Positions 1 to 6,629 of a stretch of 10,102 bases of DNA are shown here, in pieces. Both the position numbers and the translations under genes were made by a program. The stretch lies in NCBI GenBank assembly GCA_011524845.1, contig WTJL01000223.1, positions 2,413-12,514 on the forward strand, written 5' to 3'. The first letter of the stretch is position 1, and the number at the start of each line of letters is the position of its first letter. The notes below the pieces were generated by a model. The model saw nothing but the letters and a program-made list of their open reading frames with translations. It had not been told where the DNA came from and ran no database searches. Source of the stretch: Flavobacteriales bacterium. Lineage in GTDB: Bacteria; Bacteroidota; Bacteroidia; Flavobacteriales_D; Sanyastnellaceae.

Positions 1-82
1 GGCCACCACGAAGAGCCACATCCATCTGTGCGAAAACCAGGTCATGCGGCAAGATGACCGAGGATGTTGCCAATGTGCTCAT
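1..82 (-). CDS. 5' end of an unidentified divergent gene (partial, runs off left edge)
   Basis: Reading the minus strand from the ATG at 82-80 gives 27 codons without a stop up to the window edge, starting MSTLATSSVILPHDLVFAQM. Codon choice resembles that of the neighbours (many G/C third positions), and the ATG faces away from the plus-strand propeller gene, so the pair would share the 54-bp region 83-136. The bases AACATTTG just upstream weakly resemble the Bacteroidota -7 element TAnnTTTG, with no matching -33 TTG at the usual distance. The fragment is too short to assign a family. The hydrophobic/basic alternation ending in ALRGG could be the first strands of an ABC-type ATPase, but this is a guess. 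The alternative is that the gap extends further left and this is a chance reading frame. Confidence 0.45.
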   Translation of the reverse strand, partial: MSTLATSSVILPHDLVFAQMDVALRGG

Positions 83-87
83 GACTT

Positions 88-135
88 GAACAAATGTTCT
101 TCACGAAAAGCGCAGATTCTTTCACACTTTCGTGA
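88..135. promoter_or_regulatory. Two inverted repeats in the divergent intergenic region
   Basis: The short region between the divergent starts contains GAACAAATGTTC at 88-99 (GAAC and GTTC arms, in fact 5-bp arms GAACA/TGTTC around AA). It also contains a perfect 8-bp inverted repeat, TCACGAAA at 101-108 and TTTCGTGA at 128-135, separated by 19 bases and ending one base before the ATG at 137. The second pair could be an operator bound by a dimer or a hairpin over the start of the plus-strand message. No convincing Bacteroidota -33/-7 promoter pair was found. The regulatory role is inferred only from the symmetry and the position. Confidence 0.4.
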
Positions 136-136
136 C

Positions 137-1180
137 ATGAAATTCCTCCGCTTCACGTGGTTGACCATCGCCACCCTTGGCATCTCTTGCTCGCAGGCAG
201 ACACGTCATGGCGCCATTGGCAGGCCCCCAGTTCCATTCGCTCACTCGACGTCCTGACGGACGATCATGTGCGTTACGCAGGCGCTCAAGGTTGGGCAGG
301 CCAAACCACCACGTCTGGTGACCATTGGCAACACGTTCAATGGACCGCTCCTGACAGCACCATCCCATCGTTCCGGTCGTCGGCGTTCAACGGGGAGCAT
401 TGGTTCGCTGCCTCCATCGCCTCTCCTGCATGGATTGCCAAATGTGCGCCAAACGGACTTGAGCCAACATGGGTGCATCACGACACCAGTGCGGCGGTGT
501 TCCTCGACGCCATGGCCTGGTGGAACAGCCAGGAAGGCCTCGTGTTTGGAGACCCTGTGGACAGCTGTTTGACGCTGTTGATTACGCGTGACGGAGGTCA
601 TTCTTGGGCACCGACAAGCTGCGACCTCGTCCCCGCGCACACCAAAGGCGAAGCGGGTTTTGCCGCATCGAACGGCAACATCTGCATCCAGGGAGACACT
701 GCGTGGGTCCTCACAGGAGGTGTGGCCTCGCGTTGCCTGAAAAGCACAGACCGGGGGACAACGTGGCGCGCCATTGACCTTCCCATCCGACAAGGTGAAT
801 CCATGACGGGCGTCTTTGGAGCGTCCTTCTCGAAGGGCGGAAAAGGTTTGGCCATTGGCGGACATTGGGAGCACCCCAAGGACAACACTGGAAATTTGAT
901 TGTGACCTCCGACGGCGGTGAACACTGGTCTCTGTTGTCCGAAGGTGAAGGCCCAGGGTACCGGTCGTGCATCCAGCACCACCCCCACCGACCTCAAGAT
1001 GTCGTGGCATGTGGCTTCGATGGCATCGACATCAGCACCGACGGCGGAGCGCATTGGGTGCACGTCAGCGACAGCGGCAGATACGTGGCGCGCTTTTCAC
1101 CCAGCGGGCGTACCTTGTGGCTGGCCGGAAATCGCAGCCTGTCCTCTGTGGCCTGGAGCGAACTCAAAGCCGCACCTTGA
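137..1180 (+). CDS. Exported YCF48/BNR-repeat beta-propeller protein
   Basis: This 347-residue protein belongs to the WD40/YVTN/BNR-like group often labelled 'oxidoreductase' or YCF48-related in Bacteroidota; no enzymatic activity is established for it. Asp-box (BNR) motifs that close propeller blades recur: RDGGHSW at 151-157, STDRGTTW at 203-210, TSDGGEHW at 257-264 and STDGGAHW at 300-307. Conserved-looking stretches such as FLDAMAWW (122-129), GDP (138-140), GEAGFAAS (171-178) and GYRS (274-277) fit the whole length of that family. The start at 137 was chosen because it gives a basic, hydrophobic export signal, MKFLRFTWLTIATLGISCSQ. This may be a relaxed lipobox ending at Cys18, or a type I site after SQA (22 residues removed or fewer). 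The frame stays open upstream to 44, but those residues are cysteine-rich and charged and would bury the signal. It likely acts in the periplasm or on an envelope membrane. The next gene follows after 7 nt. Confidence 0.88.
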   Translation: MKFLRFTWLTIATLGISCSQADTSWRHWQAPSSIRSLDVLTDDHVRYAGAQGWAGQTTTSGDHWQHVQWTAPDSTIPSFRSSAFNGEHWFAASIASPAWIAKCAPNGLEPTWVHHDTSAAVFLDAMAWWNSQEGLVFGDPVDSCLTLLITRDGGHSWAPTSCDLVPAHTKGEAGFAASNGNICIQGDTAWVLTGGVASRCLKSTDRGTTWRAIDLPIRQGESMTGVFGASFSKGGKGLAIGGHWEHPKDNTGNLIVTSDGGEHWSLLSEGEGPGYRSCIQHHPHRPQDVVACGFDGIDISTDGGAHWVHVSDSGRYVARFSPSGRTLWLAGNRSLSSVAWSELKAAP

Positions 1181-1187
1181 CCCAACC

Positions 1188-2498
1188 ATGCCAGCCACTC
1201 CCCCCATTCCGGAAGCGTTGACTCAGCTCGCACAGGCTGTGGAGCAAACGGCTGGCCTCGAGGTCACGTGCACCAGAGATTGCGAAGTACTGAGTGAAGA
1301 GCTGAAGGCTTTCGATGGACGGTACCCCATCAGTGTGTCCACCCTTCGAAGATTCTTCAACTTGATTCCCAAGCAGGGAAACTTTTCCAAGACCACCCTG
1401 AACACGCTGGCGAGGTATGTGGGACACCCATCTTTTCGGGCATGGGAAGCGAGGGCACAACGTTCCTCTGGCACCGACACCCTGCCCCTCTCGCCGGCCT
1501 TGACGGCCTCGAGGACCAACGCCCTGCAGCGCTCGTCCTCTGCCACGAATTGGACCCCCAAGGAAGCGCATCTTCAAGTCGAGCAATTCATCGATCGCTT
1601 CTCAGACCCGCAACATTTCCATTTGACCACACGTGAGTTTGAGGCGATGAAAGGCGCTGTCTTTTCCATGTACGAGCGCGGCACATTTGACATGGCCCTG
1701 TGGCTCCGCTTTGCTGAGCATGAACACTTGCTTCGCTTTGTGGTGGAGCAATTCCCACCCCTCGATTTCATGGCGTCCTTTGGCCAAGGCATGATGACGT
1801 CATTTCTTCGGGTGGCGAAAACTCCTTCGGATCTCCAATACGGTCAGGATGTCATCACCTCAGGACAAATTGCCCAAGACGTGGCGTGGTCCAACCACCG
1901 GCACCCCTTGCCATTCGTCGATGCGCTCAAGCCCGGCATTCACCCCCTTGTCCAAGCGCGTTCGCTTGGCATTTTGCTGTTGGCCGGCCAAGAGGGTGTT
2001 GTTCCCCAAAAGGACCTCGATGAAACCCGACAACTCATCCTGGCCGGACTGGAACGCGAAACAGAATTGTGGCCTCGATGGGCGAACCAAAACTGCTACT
2101 TCGCGTTCAATCTGGCCGATTGGGCCATCCTGTCCAAAGACGCTGACATCGCAGATGCTGTGGCCAAAAACATCGAAGCCTTCCAATCCCAACAAGACTG
2201 GTACAACAGAGATTCGGCCATGGACGCCATTTTGAACCTGCGTCAGATCTGGAACTGGATTGTGCTTGACCGCCGGGAAGATGCCGCCATGCTCGCCCAG
2301 CAATTGGACTGGGCCAACATCCACACCATGGAGACGCGGACGCTGAGCTTGTGGTTCCACGCGGCGCTCTGGGTGCTCGGGTTGGCGGACAAGGATGCCA
2401 GCCTTGCGAACATTCGACACCATGCCTCTTTGACCAAGTACCACGGGTTTGAGCGTCGGATCTTGCACTTGGTCCAACGCCACCTTCCTGCGGACTGA
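1188..2498 (+). CDS. Uncharacterised helical protein with HTH-like N-terminal domain
   Basis: The protein has 436 residues. Residues 8-88 match a pattern frequent at the N-terminus of uncharacterised Bacteroidota proteins: a helix, then 'ISVSTLRRFFNLIP' (48-61), then 'TTLNTLARYVGHPSF' (69-83). This looks like a helix-turn-helix of the kind that ends in a 'LD.LA.Y.GY.S' helix. A low-complexity Ser/Thr-rich linker (about 92-122) follows. The rest, about 125-434, is predicted-looking alpha-helical with many Trp and Leu residues, no membrane segment and no catalytic motif that I recognise; it could be a TPR-like repeat fold. The frame stays open upstream to 918 within the propeller gene, but the ATG at 1188, 7 nt after that gene's stop, is the natural start, so the two genes are probably co-transcribed. 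The protein is likely cytoplasmic and possibly a regulator. No function is assigned. Confidence 0.8.
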   Translation: MPATPPIPEALTQLAQAVEQTAGLEVTCTRDCEVLSEELKAFDGRYPISVSTLRRFFNLIPKQGNFSKTTLNTLARYVGHPSFRAWEARAQRSSGTDTLPLSPALTASRTNALQRSSSATNWTPKEAHLQVEQFIDRFSDPQHFHLTTREFEAMKGAVFSMYERGTFDMALWLRFAEHEHLLRFVVEQFPPLDFMASFGQGMMTSFLRVAKTPSDLQYGQDVITSGQIAQDVAWSNHRHPLPFVDALKPGIHPLVQARSLGILLLAGQEGVVPQKDLDETRQLILAGLERETELWPRWANQNCYFAFNLADWAILSKDADIADAVAKNIEAFQSQQDWYNRDSAMDAILNLRQIWNWIVLDRREDAAMLAQQLDWANIHTMETRTLSLWFHAALWVLGLADKDASLANIRHHASLTKYHGFERRILHLVQRHLPAD

Positions 2499-2519
2499 CC
2501 CTTCTTTCCAACACGAAAA

Positions 2520-2544
2520 TGGCCCGTCCTTCAAGGACAGGCCA
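2520..2544 (-). terminator. Hairpin terminator in the convergent gap
   Basis: The arms are GGCC (2521-2524) with GGCC (2540-2543) and GTCCT (2526-2530) with AGGAC (2534-2538). They are separated by one C/A mismatch, closed by T2520-A2544, and have a TCA loop. On the minus strand the stem is followed by ATTTT (complement of 2516-2520), the form of an intrinsic terminator for the nitroreductase end of the minus-strand cluster, about 140 nt past its stop. On the plus strand there is no T-run after the stem, but the hairpin lies only 22 nt after the stop of the upstream gene and may still end or protect that transcript. Confidence 0.6.
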
Positions 2545-2553
2545 CCGTCAAAC

Positions 2554-2680
2554 GAACTTTTGGTTCAGGAGCCCCCTCTCCGAGGCTACGAACAAATGTT
2601 TCGAAAACTGGGGCACATATGCCACGTTAAGGTCCATTTTGATTCGTTTTGAACCTAAAAGAACAGAAATGAACCTACAT
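2554..2680. repeat. GAAC/GTTC-rich intergenic segment with a 10-bp phased triplet
   Basis: Six GAAC or GTTC tetramers lie in about 127 bases: GAAC at 2554, GTTC at 2563, and GAAC at 2590, 2651, 2661 and 2671. The first two form an inverted pair around TTTTG. The third opens the 11-mer GAACAAATGTT (2590-2600), which also occurs at 88-98. The last three start exactly 10 bases apart, giving three decamer units in tandem with TGAACCTA repeated at 2650 and 2670. About one such tetramer would be expected by chance. The segment is the 3' flank of two convergent genes. Its function is unknown; protein binding sites or transcript-end structure are possible. Confidence 0.4.
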
Positions 2681-2682
2681 CT

Positions 2683-3450
2683 TCACTTGACCACCTTGTA
2701 AAAGGTGTCCTTCTCGAAACGAAAACGCTCACCATACACCCCTTTGGCCGTGCGCTTGCCCGCTGACACCACCATGCACACCTCGGCTCTACGCGGCAAA
2801 CCGAGCAGGGCTTTCACCCTTGAACTGTCCATTCCTTCCATTGGACACGTGTCGTATCCCTCCGCCCGCATGGCCAGCATGAAATGGCCCGCAGACAACG
2901 CCGTGCTTTTGTGCGCCCATACCCGCATGTCCGCCCAACCAATGGGCTCCCTGGGCGTAGCTTGCTGCAGCCCCCTCAATGGAAACCAAATGCGCTTCAC
3001 CCAAGCAAACACCCCTTGGGTGTAGGCGATGCGTGTGATCTTCCCGAAGTATTGGTACGCCCTTTCAGGCATGTTGCCCCGGCGGTCGAACTCCTCCAGC
3101 GTCCAGGCGTTGTTGCGCTTCCACAAATCCGGACGAGCGACAAACACAAACAACTCAGGCGCAGTGGCTGCCGCCGGCTGGCTGAGACACGCTTTCACCA
3201 ACTTCTTTTTCTTGTCGGGCTCAGTGACTCGGTACAACTCCCAGCATTGGAGGTTGGAAGAGTTGGGTGCCTTTTGGGCAGCGCTCACGCATCGATCGAT
3301 GGCCTCTTCAGACACCGGATCCTCGGCATAAATTCGGGTGCTTCTGCGTGATTCTATAACGGCGTAAAACGACTCTGCATCCAGCTGCGGCATGTCCAAT
3401 GCCGGTTCTCGGTCCTTCCCGACCGAGGAAAACATTTTCACCTTGACCAT
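2683..3450 (-). CDS. Nitroreductase-family flavoprotein
   Basis: This 255-residue protein of the FMN-dependent nitroreductase superfamily carries the usual N-terminal FMN-binding signature: 'ESRRSTRIYAEDPVSEE' (33-49), with the paired arginines that contact FMN phosphate, then 'APNSSNLQCWEL' (61-72). Near the C-terminus are 'AGHFMLAMRAEGYDTCPMEG' (187-206) and 'GKRTAKGVYGERFRF' (231-245). Such enzymes use NAD(P)H to reduce nitro compounds, quinones or other electrophiles; the natural substrate cannot be read from sequence. The ATG at 3450 was chosen, 31 nt after the deoA stop. An internal ATG at 3435, preceded by AAGGTG, is a possible alternative. The open frame upstream to 3537 overlaps deoA and has no family similarity. 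It is the last gene of the minus-strand cluster, cytosolic, with no signal peptide. Its link to nucleoside salvage is not obvious. Confidence 0.92.
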   Translation of the reverse strand: MVKVKMFSSVGKDREPALDMPQLDAESFYAVIESRRSTRIYAEDPVSEEAIDRCVSAAQKAPNSSNLQCWELYRVTEPDKKKKLVKACLSQPAAATAPELFVFVARPDLWKRNNAWTLEEFDRRGNMPERAYQYFGKITRIAYTQGVFAWVKRIWFPLRGLQQATPREPIGWADMRVWAHKSTALSAGHFMLAMRAEGYDTCPMEGMDSSRVKALLGLPRRAEVCMVVSAGKRTAKGVYGERFRFEKDTFYKVVK

Positions 3451-3481
3451 GGCGCAAAGGTCGACACGATCGGCGTGGATG

Positions 3482-4834
3482 TCACACGCTGGGAATCTCT
3501 TCAACCACCACGTCTGGCACAACCAGATCAGCAACATCCCATTGGACGGCCGTTTTCAATCGATGCGCTGCGCGCTCCCAGTCCGCTTCTGAGGAAGCGT
3601 GAATCACAGCCAGCTCGTCTTTGGGGCCCAACGTTGTCCCCGCGATCGCCAAGGACGTCAGCCCAACCGCGGGGTCAATCACGGCATCGGGCTGGGTTCG
3701 GCCTCCTCCCAATTCCACCACTGTCATCCCCACTTGACGGACGTCGTATCCAGAAAGCACGCCTGACCTGTCTGCATGAACTGGACGCACCACAGCTGCC
3801 TGGGCCAGCACCGACTGGGGCTTTTCCACCACTCGGGCATCTCCGCCCATGGCCGCAATGCTCGCCGCCCAACATTCCAAGGCGCGTCCGTTGTCCCTCA
3901 CTTCCTCCAGGGCCTTTCGAGCCTCTTGAGGGTGGCCATGAATCCCAGATTGCACGAGCAGGGCCGCGCCCAGAGCGAGCACAACTTCGTTGAGACGAGG
4001 ATGCCTTGAGGCTGGATGGGTGAAATATTCCACCGCTTCCTTCACCTCCACTGCATTGCCTGCGGACCACGCCAAGGGCACGGACATGTCGGTCAACATG
4101 GCGGACGTTTTCATTCCAGCTCCGCATCCCACCGCCACCATGCTTTGCGCCAATTGTCTGGCCTCCTCGGTGCGCTGCATGACGGCTCCGTTTCCACACT
4201 TGACGTCGAGCACGAGGTGGCCGAGGCCTGCAGCGAGTTTTTTGGACACAATGGACGCCGTGATGAGGCCCAAGTGCTCCACCGTGGCCGTCACATCCCG
4301 GGTCGCGTACATGCGTCGGTCGGCCGGGGCCAAGTCTTCGGTTTGCCGAACAATGGCAAACCCATGGGTTTCCACAACGCGCTGAAAGTGTGCGACGTCC
4401 ACCCCCGTTTGGTACCCAGGAATGGCCTCCAACTTGTCGATGGTGCCTCCGGTGTGTGCCAACCCTCTGCCTGCAATCATGGGAACGTGTGCACCGCACG
4501 CAGCAAGCATGGGCGCCAGCATCAAGGACACCGTGTCTCCCACTCCTCCCGTGCTGTGTTTGTCCAACACCGGGCCATGCAATCGTGCGTTGTCCCATGT
4601 CAACACACGTCCCGAATCCCGCACCCCCATCGTCAACGCCACGCGCTCGTCGACATTCAAATCTTGGAAGTAGACCGCCATGGAGAATGCTGCGATTTGG
4701 GCCTCGGACACCGTGCCCGCGGTCACGCCCTTCACAAAAGCTTGGATCTCCTCGTGTGAAAGAACACCTCCGTCCCTCTTCTTTCGAATCCACTCTTGGG
4801 GCAAGCCCACATTCACCTCAGACCTTGGCTTCAT
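3482..4834 (-). CDS. deoA: Thymidine phosphorylase
   Basis: This 450-residue enzyme catalyses phosphorolysis of thymidine or deoxyuridine to the base and 2-deoxyribose-1-phosphate. It aligns by eye over its whole length with E. coli DeoA (440 residues). Landmarks are IRKKRDG (16-22), the phosphate-binding KHSTGGVGD (92-100), the family signature AGRGLAHTGGTIDKLE (121-136), the base-binding region APADRRMYATRDVTATV (169-185), ITASIVSKKLA (191-201) and SAGNAVEVKEAV (257-268). The resemblance is closer to DeoA than to the broad-specificity Gram-positive Pdp, but specificity is inferred. In the 'DVK.G.GA' loop, the position that is Val in E. coli is Cys here (212) and the next variable one is Asn. 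The start ATG overlaps the nupC stop as ATGA at 4831-4834, indicating translational coupling. The frame continues upstream to 5191 only as a shadow inside nupC. It is cytosolic and acts after import by NupC and deamination by Cdd. Confidence 0.96.
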   Translation of the reverse strand: MKPRSEVNVGLPQEWIRKKRDGGVLSHEEIQAFVKGVTAGTVSEAQIAAFSMAVYFQDLNVDERVALTMGVRDSGRVLTWDNARLHGPVLDKHSTGGVGDTVSLMLAPMLAACGAHVPMIAGRGLAHTGGTIDKLEAIPGYQTGVDVAHFQRVVETHGFAIVRQTEDLAPADRRMYATRDVTATVEHLGLITASIVSKKLAAGLGHLVLDVKCGNGAVMQRTEEARQLAQSMVAVGCGAGMKTSAMLTDMSVPLAWSAGNAVEVKEAVEYFTHPASRHPRLNEVVLALGAALLVQSGIHGHPQEARKALEEVRDNGRALECWAASIAAMGGDARVVEKPQSVLAQAAVVRPVHADRSGVLSGYDVRQVGMTVVELGGGRTQPDAVIDPAVGLTSLAIAGTTLGPKDELAVIHASSEADWERAAHRLKTAVQWDVADLVVPDVVVEEIPSV

Positions 4835-6057
4835 CCCATCGCCACAAACAGTCCGGCAATGGTGCCCGACATCAGGTTGGACATCGTTCCCGCCATCACC
4901 GCCAAGAGTCCCATACGGGCAATGTCCTTGCGTCGTGAAGGCGCCATGCCCCCCAAGCCTCCCAACAGGATGGCAATGGAACTCAAATTGGCAAAGCCAC
5001 ACAAGGCAAAAGAGACAATCGCGGTGGTCTTGGGCGACAAGGCCACAGCTGCTCCATCGGCGAGATAAGGCGCAAAATTGAGGTAGGCGACAAACTCGTT
5101 GACCACCAGTTTTTGGCCGATGAACGATCCCGCAGTCACGGCTTCTGCCCAGGGCACCCCCAACAAAAAGGCCAAGGGACTGAACACCCATCCCAACACC
5201 AATTCAAGGGTTAATTCCGGCATGCCAAACCAGCCACCGACGCCCCCCAGCACCCCGTTCACCACGGCGATGAGCGCCACAAAGGCCAACAACATGGCCC
5301 CCACATTCAATGCCAAATGAAGGCCCGAAGATGCCCCATTGGCCGCCGCATCGATGACATTCACCGGCGCATCGTCGTCTTCGACATCGGGCAAATCCAA
5401 CAGAGGTTCTTCTGTTTCAGGCATGAGCAACTTGGCGAACAGCAAGCCCCCCGGGGCGGACATGAAGCACGCAGCAATGAGGTACTCCACGGGAACCCCG
5501 ATGAGGGCGTACCCTGCCAGAGCAGACCCTGCCACAGAAGCCAATCCGCCCACCATCACCGCAAACAACTCCGATTGGGTCATGGTCGCGATGAAAGGTT
5601 TGACCACCAGAGGGGCTTCTGTTTGGCCCACAAAAATGTTGGCCGTGGCGCTCATGGATTCTGCGCGCGACGTGCCTAGCACTTTTTGCAGCGCACCACC
5701 AATGATGCGGATGATCCATTTCATCAGACCGATGTGGTAAAGCACGGCAATGAGCGACGCAAAGAAGACGATGATGGGGAGCACCTTCAATGCGAACGTG
5801 AATCCCACGCCCTCGGCCACAAGGCCTCCAAACAAGAACGCAATGCCCGCATCCCCGTAGGACAGCAGCTGGTTCACCCCTTCAGTCATGGACGAAAGCA
5901 GGGCCTGCCCCCAGGAGACCTTCAACACAAACGCGCCCAAGCCCAACTGAATGGCAAACGCACCCAACACCGTTCTCCACGCAATGGCCGCGCGGTTTCT
6001 AGAAAACGCATACGCCAGTCCCAAAAGGACTCCCATGCCCACAATGCTCATCAACAT
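4831..6057 (-). CDS. nupC: Concentrative nucleoside transporter (CNT/NupC family)
   Basis: This 408-residue inner-membrane protein imports nucleosides with Na+ or H+. It has the family order of hydrophobic helices and re-entrant hairpins. The substrate-site motifs known from the Vibrio cholerae CNT structure are all present: GQTEAPL (144-150, with Gln145, Thr146, Glu147), GQKLVVNEF (314-322, with Glu321) and CGFANLSSI (353-361, with Asn357 and Ser360). A charged stretch between about 213 and 235, rich in Glu and Asp, breaks the hydrophobic pattern and is probably a loop between the two halves of the transport domain. Two nearby starts exist (ATG at 6057 and at 6051) and cannot be separated. 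It follows cdd after 70 nt and shares ATGA with deoA downstream. All expected binding residues are intact, so it should be functional. Which nucleosides it prefers is not determined by sequence alone. Confidence 0.96.
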   Translation of the reverse strand: MLMSIVGMGVLLGLAYAFSRNRAAIAWRTVLGAFAIQLGLGAFVLKVSWGQALLSSMTEGVNQLLSYGDAGIAFLFGGLVAEGVGFTFALKVLPIIVFFASLIAVLYHIGLMKWIIRIIGGALQKVLGTSRAESMSATANIFVGQTEAPLVVKPFIATMTQSELFAVMVGGLASVAGSALAGYALIGVPVEYLIAACFMSAPGGLLFAKLLMPETEEPLLDLPDVEDDDAPVNVIDAAANGASSGLHLALNVGAMLLAFVALIAVVNGVLGGVGGWFGMPELTLELVLGWVFSPLAFLLGVPWAEAVTAGSFIGQKLVVNEFVAYLNFAPYLADGAAVALSPKTTAIVSFALCGFANLSSIAILLGGLGGMAPSRRKDIARMGLLAVMAGTMSNLMSGTIAGLFVAMG

Positions 6058-6127
6058 GCAGGCAAGCTAACGCGGAATTCGCGCCCTTGAACAAGACGTC
6101 AAGAATGGAAGGCAGCTGAATGCTGAA
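6058..6127. other. cdd-nupC intergenic gap with small dyads
   Basis: This 70-bp gap is the longest inside the minus-strand cluster. It contains CTTGAACAAG (6086-6095, arms CTTG/CAAG) and an overlapping CTTGA/TCAAG pair (6086-6090 and 6099-6103), plus the near-palindrome CGCGGAATTCGCG (6071-6083). No T-run follows any of them, and no TTG/TAnnTTTG promoter pair is visible. It may simply be a spacer in a polycistronic message. Confidence 0.25.
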
Positions 6128-6619
6128 TCAAGAACCAAGGCCATGTGCCTCAAAGGCAAAGGGCATCAGATTGAGTGCACTCTCCGACACCGCCACCTCT
6201 TCGTCGCGGACTTGAAGCAGGATGCGCACAGGGGTTCCTTGCCGGCGTTCCGCTTCCACAAGCACTTGACGGCACCCTCCGCAAGGCATGAAGGCCTCGG
6301 CAATGGCATTGGCCGAGGGCGACACAATGGCCACGCTCTGCATCACCGCCCCAGGGTGCTGGGCGCCTGCAGCAAAGACGGCCACTCGCTCCCCACACAT
6401 GCCCGATGGATAGGCCATGTTTTCTTGGTTGCTTCCACGCACCACCACTCCGTTGTCCAATCGGACGGCACCCCCGACCAAAAACTGGCTGTAAGGCGCG
6501 TACGCCTTGGACGCGGCTTCATGCGCTTCTCGAAGAAGTTCGCGGTCTGCCGCGTCCAAGTCGTCCACATTCCACACCGACACGGTGCTTTGCCATTCCC
6601 TGGTCTTTGGTGCTGCCAT
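6128..6619 (-). CDS. cdd: Cytidine deaminase
   Basis: This 163-residue enzyme hydrolyses cytidine and deoxycytidine to uridine and deoxyuridine. It shows the complete zinc site of the small tetrameric class: CGE (Cys75-Gly-Glu77), where the glutamate shuttles protons, and PCGGCRQ (112-118), with Cys113 and Cys116 as the other ligands. The upstream 'GSNQENMAYPSGM' (62-74) supplies the Asn and Glu that hold the ribose. It is somewhat longer than the Bacillus enzyme (about 136 residues) because of roughly 20 extra residues at the N-terminus and an extended end, as seen in other Bacteroidota. The ATG at 6619 was chosen because it lies 10 nt after the protease stop; the frame is open to 6997, but only as a shadow inside the protease gene. 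It is cytosolic. Together with NupC and DeoA it feeds deoxycytidine into the thymidine phosphorylase step. Confidence 0.95.
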   Translation of the reverse strand: MAAPKTREWQSTVSVWNVDDLDAADRELLREAHEAASKAYAPYSQFLVGGAVRLDNGVVVRGSNQENMAYPSGMCGERVAVFAAGAQHPGAVMQSVAIVSPSANAIAEAFMPCGGCRQVLVEAERRQGTPVRILLQVRDEEVAVSESALNLMPFAFEAHGLGS

Positions 6620-6629
6620 GGGCGGGAAG

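Noticed and set aside
44..136. Upstream extension of the propeller gene to an ATG at 44
   Set aside because: The added residues are Cys-rich and charged, unlike the family, and would place the hydrophobic export signal inside the protein. The ATG at 137 gives a proper signal peptide.
242..1063. Long minus-strand open frame (273 codons) opposite the propeller gene
   Set aside because: It lies entirely antisense to a gene with recognisable Asp-box repeats, and its translation shows no family features. It is a by-product of GC-rich coding sequence.
918..1187. Upstream extension of the HTH-like gene into the propeller gene
   Set aside because: It overlaps recognisable propeller codons by about 260 bases. 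The ATG at 1188 follows the stop directly and begins the conserved-looking helical domain.
3675..4793. Minus-strand open frame of 372 codons within deoA and a plus-strand frame at 4016-4759
   Set aside because: Both overlap the fully matching thymidine phosphorylase frame, and their translations are rich in His, Arg, Gly and Ser with no domain.
4835..5191. N-terminal extension of deoA into nupC
   Set aside because: The extra part does not match DeoA, and the family N-terminus starts at the ATG overlapping the nupC stop.
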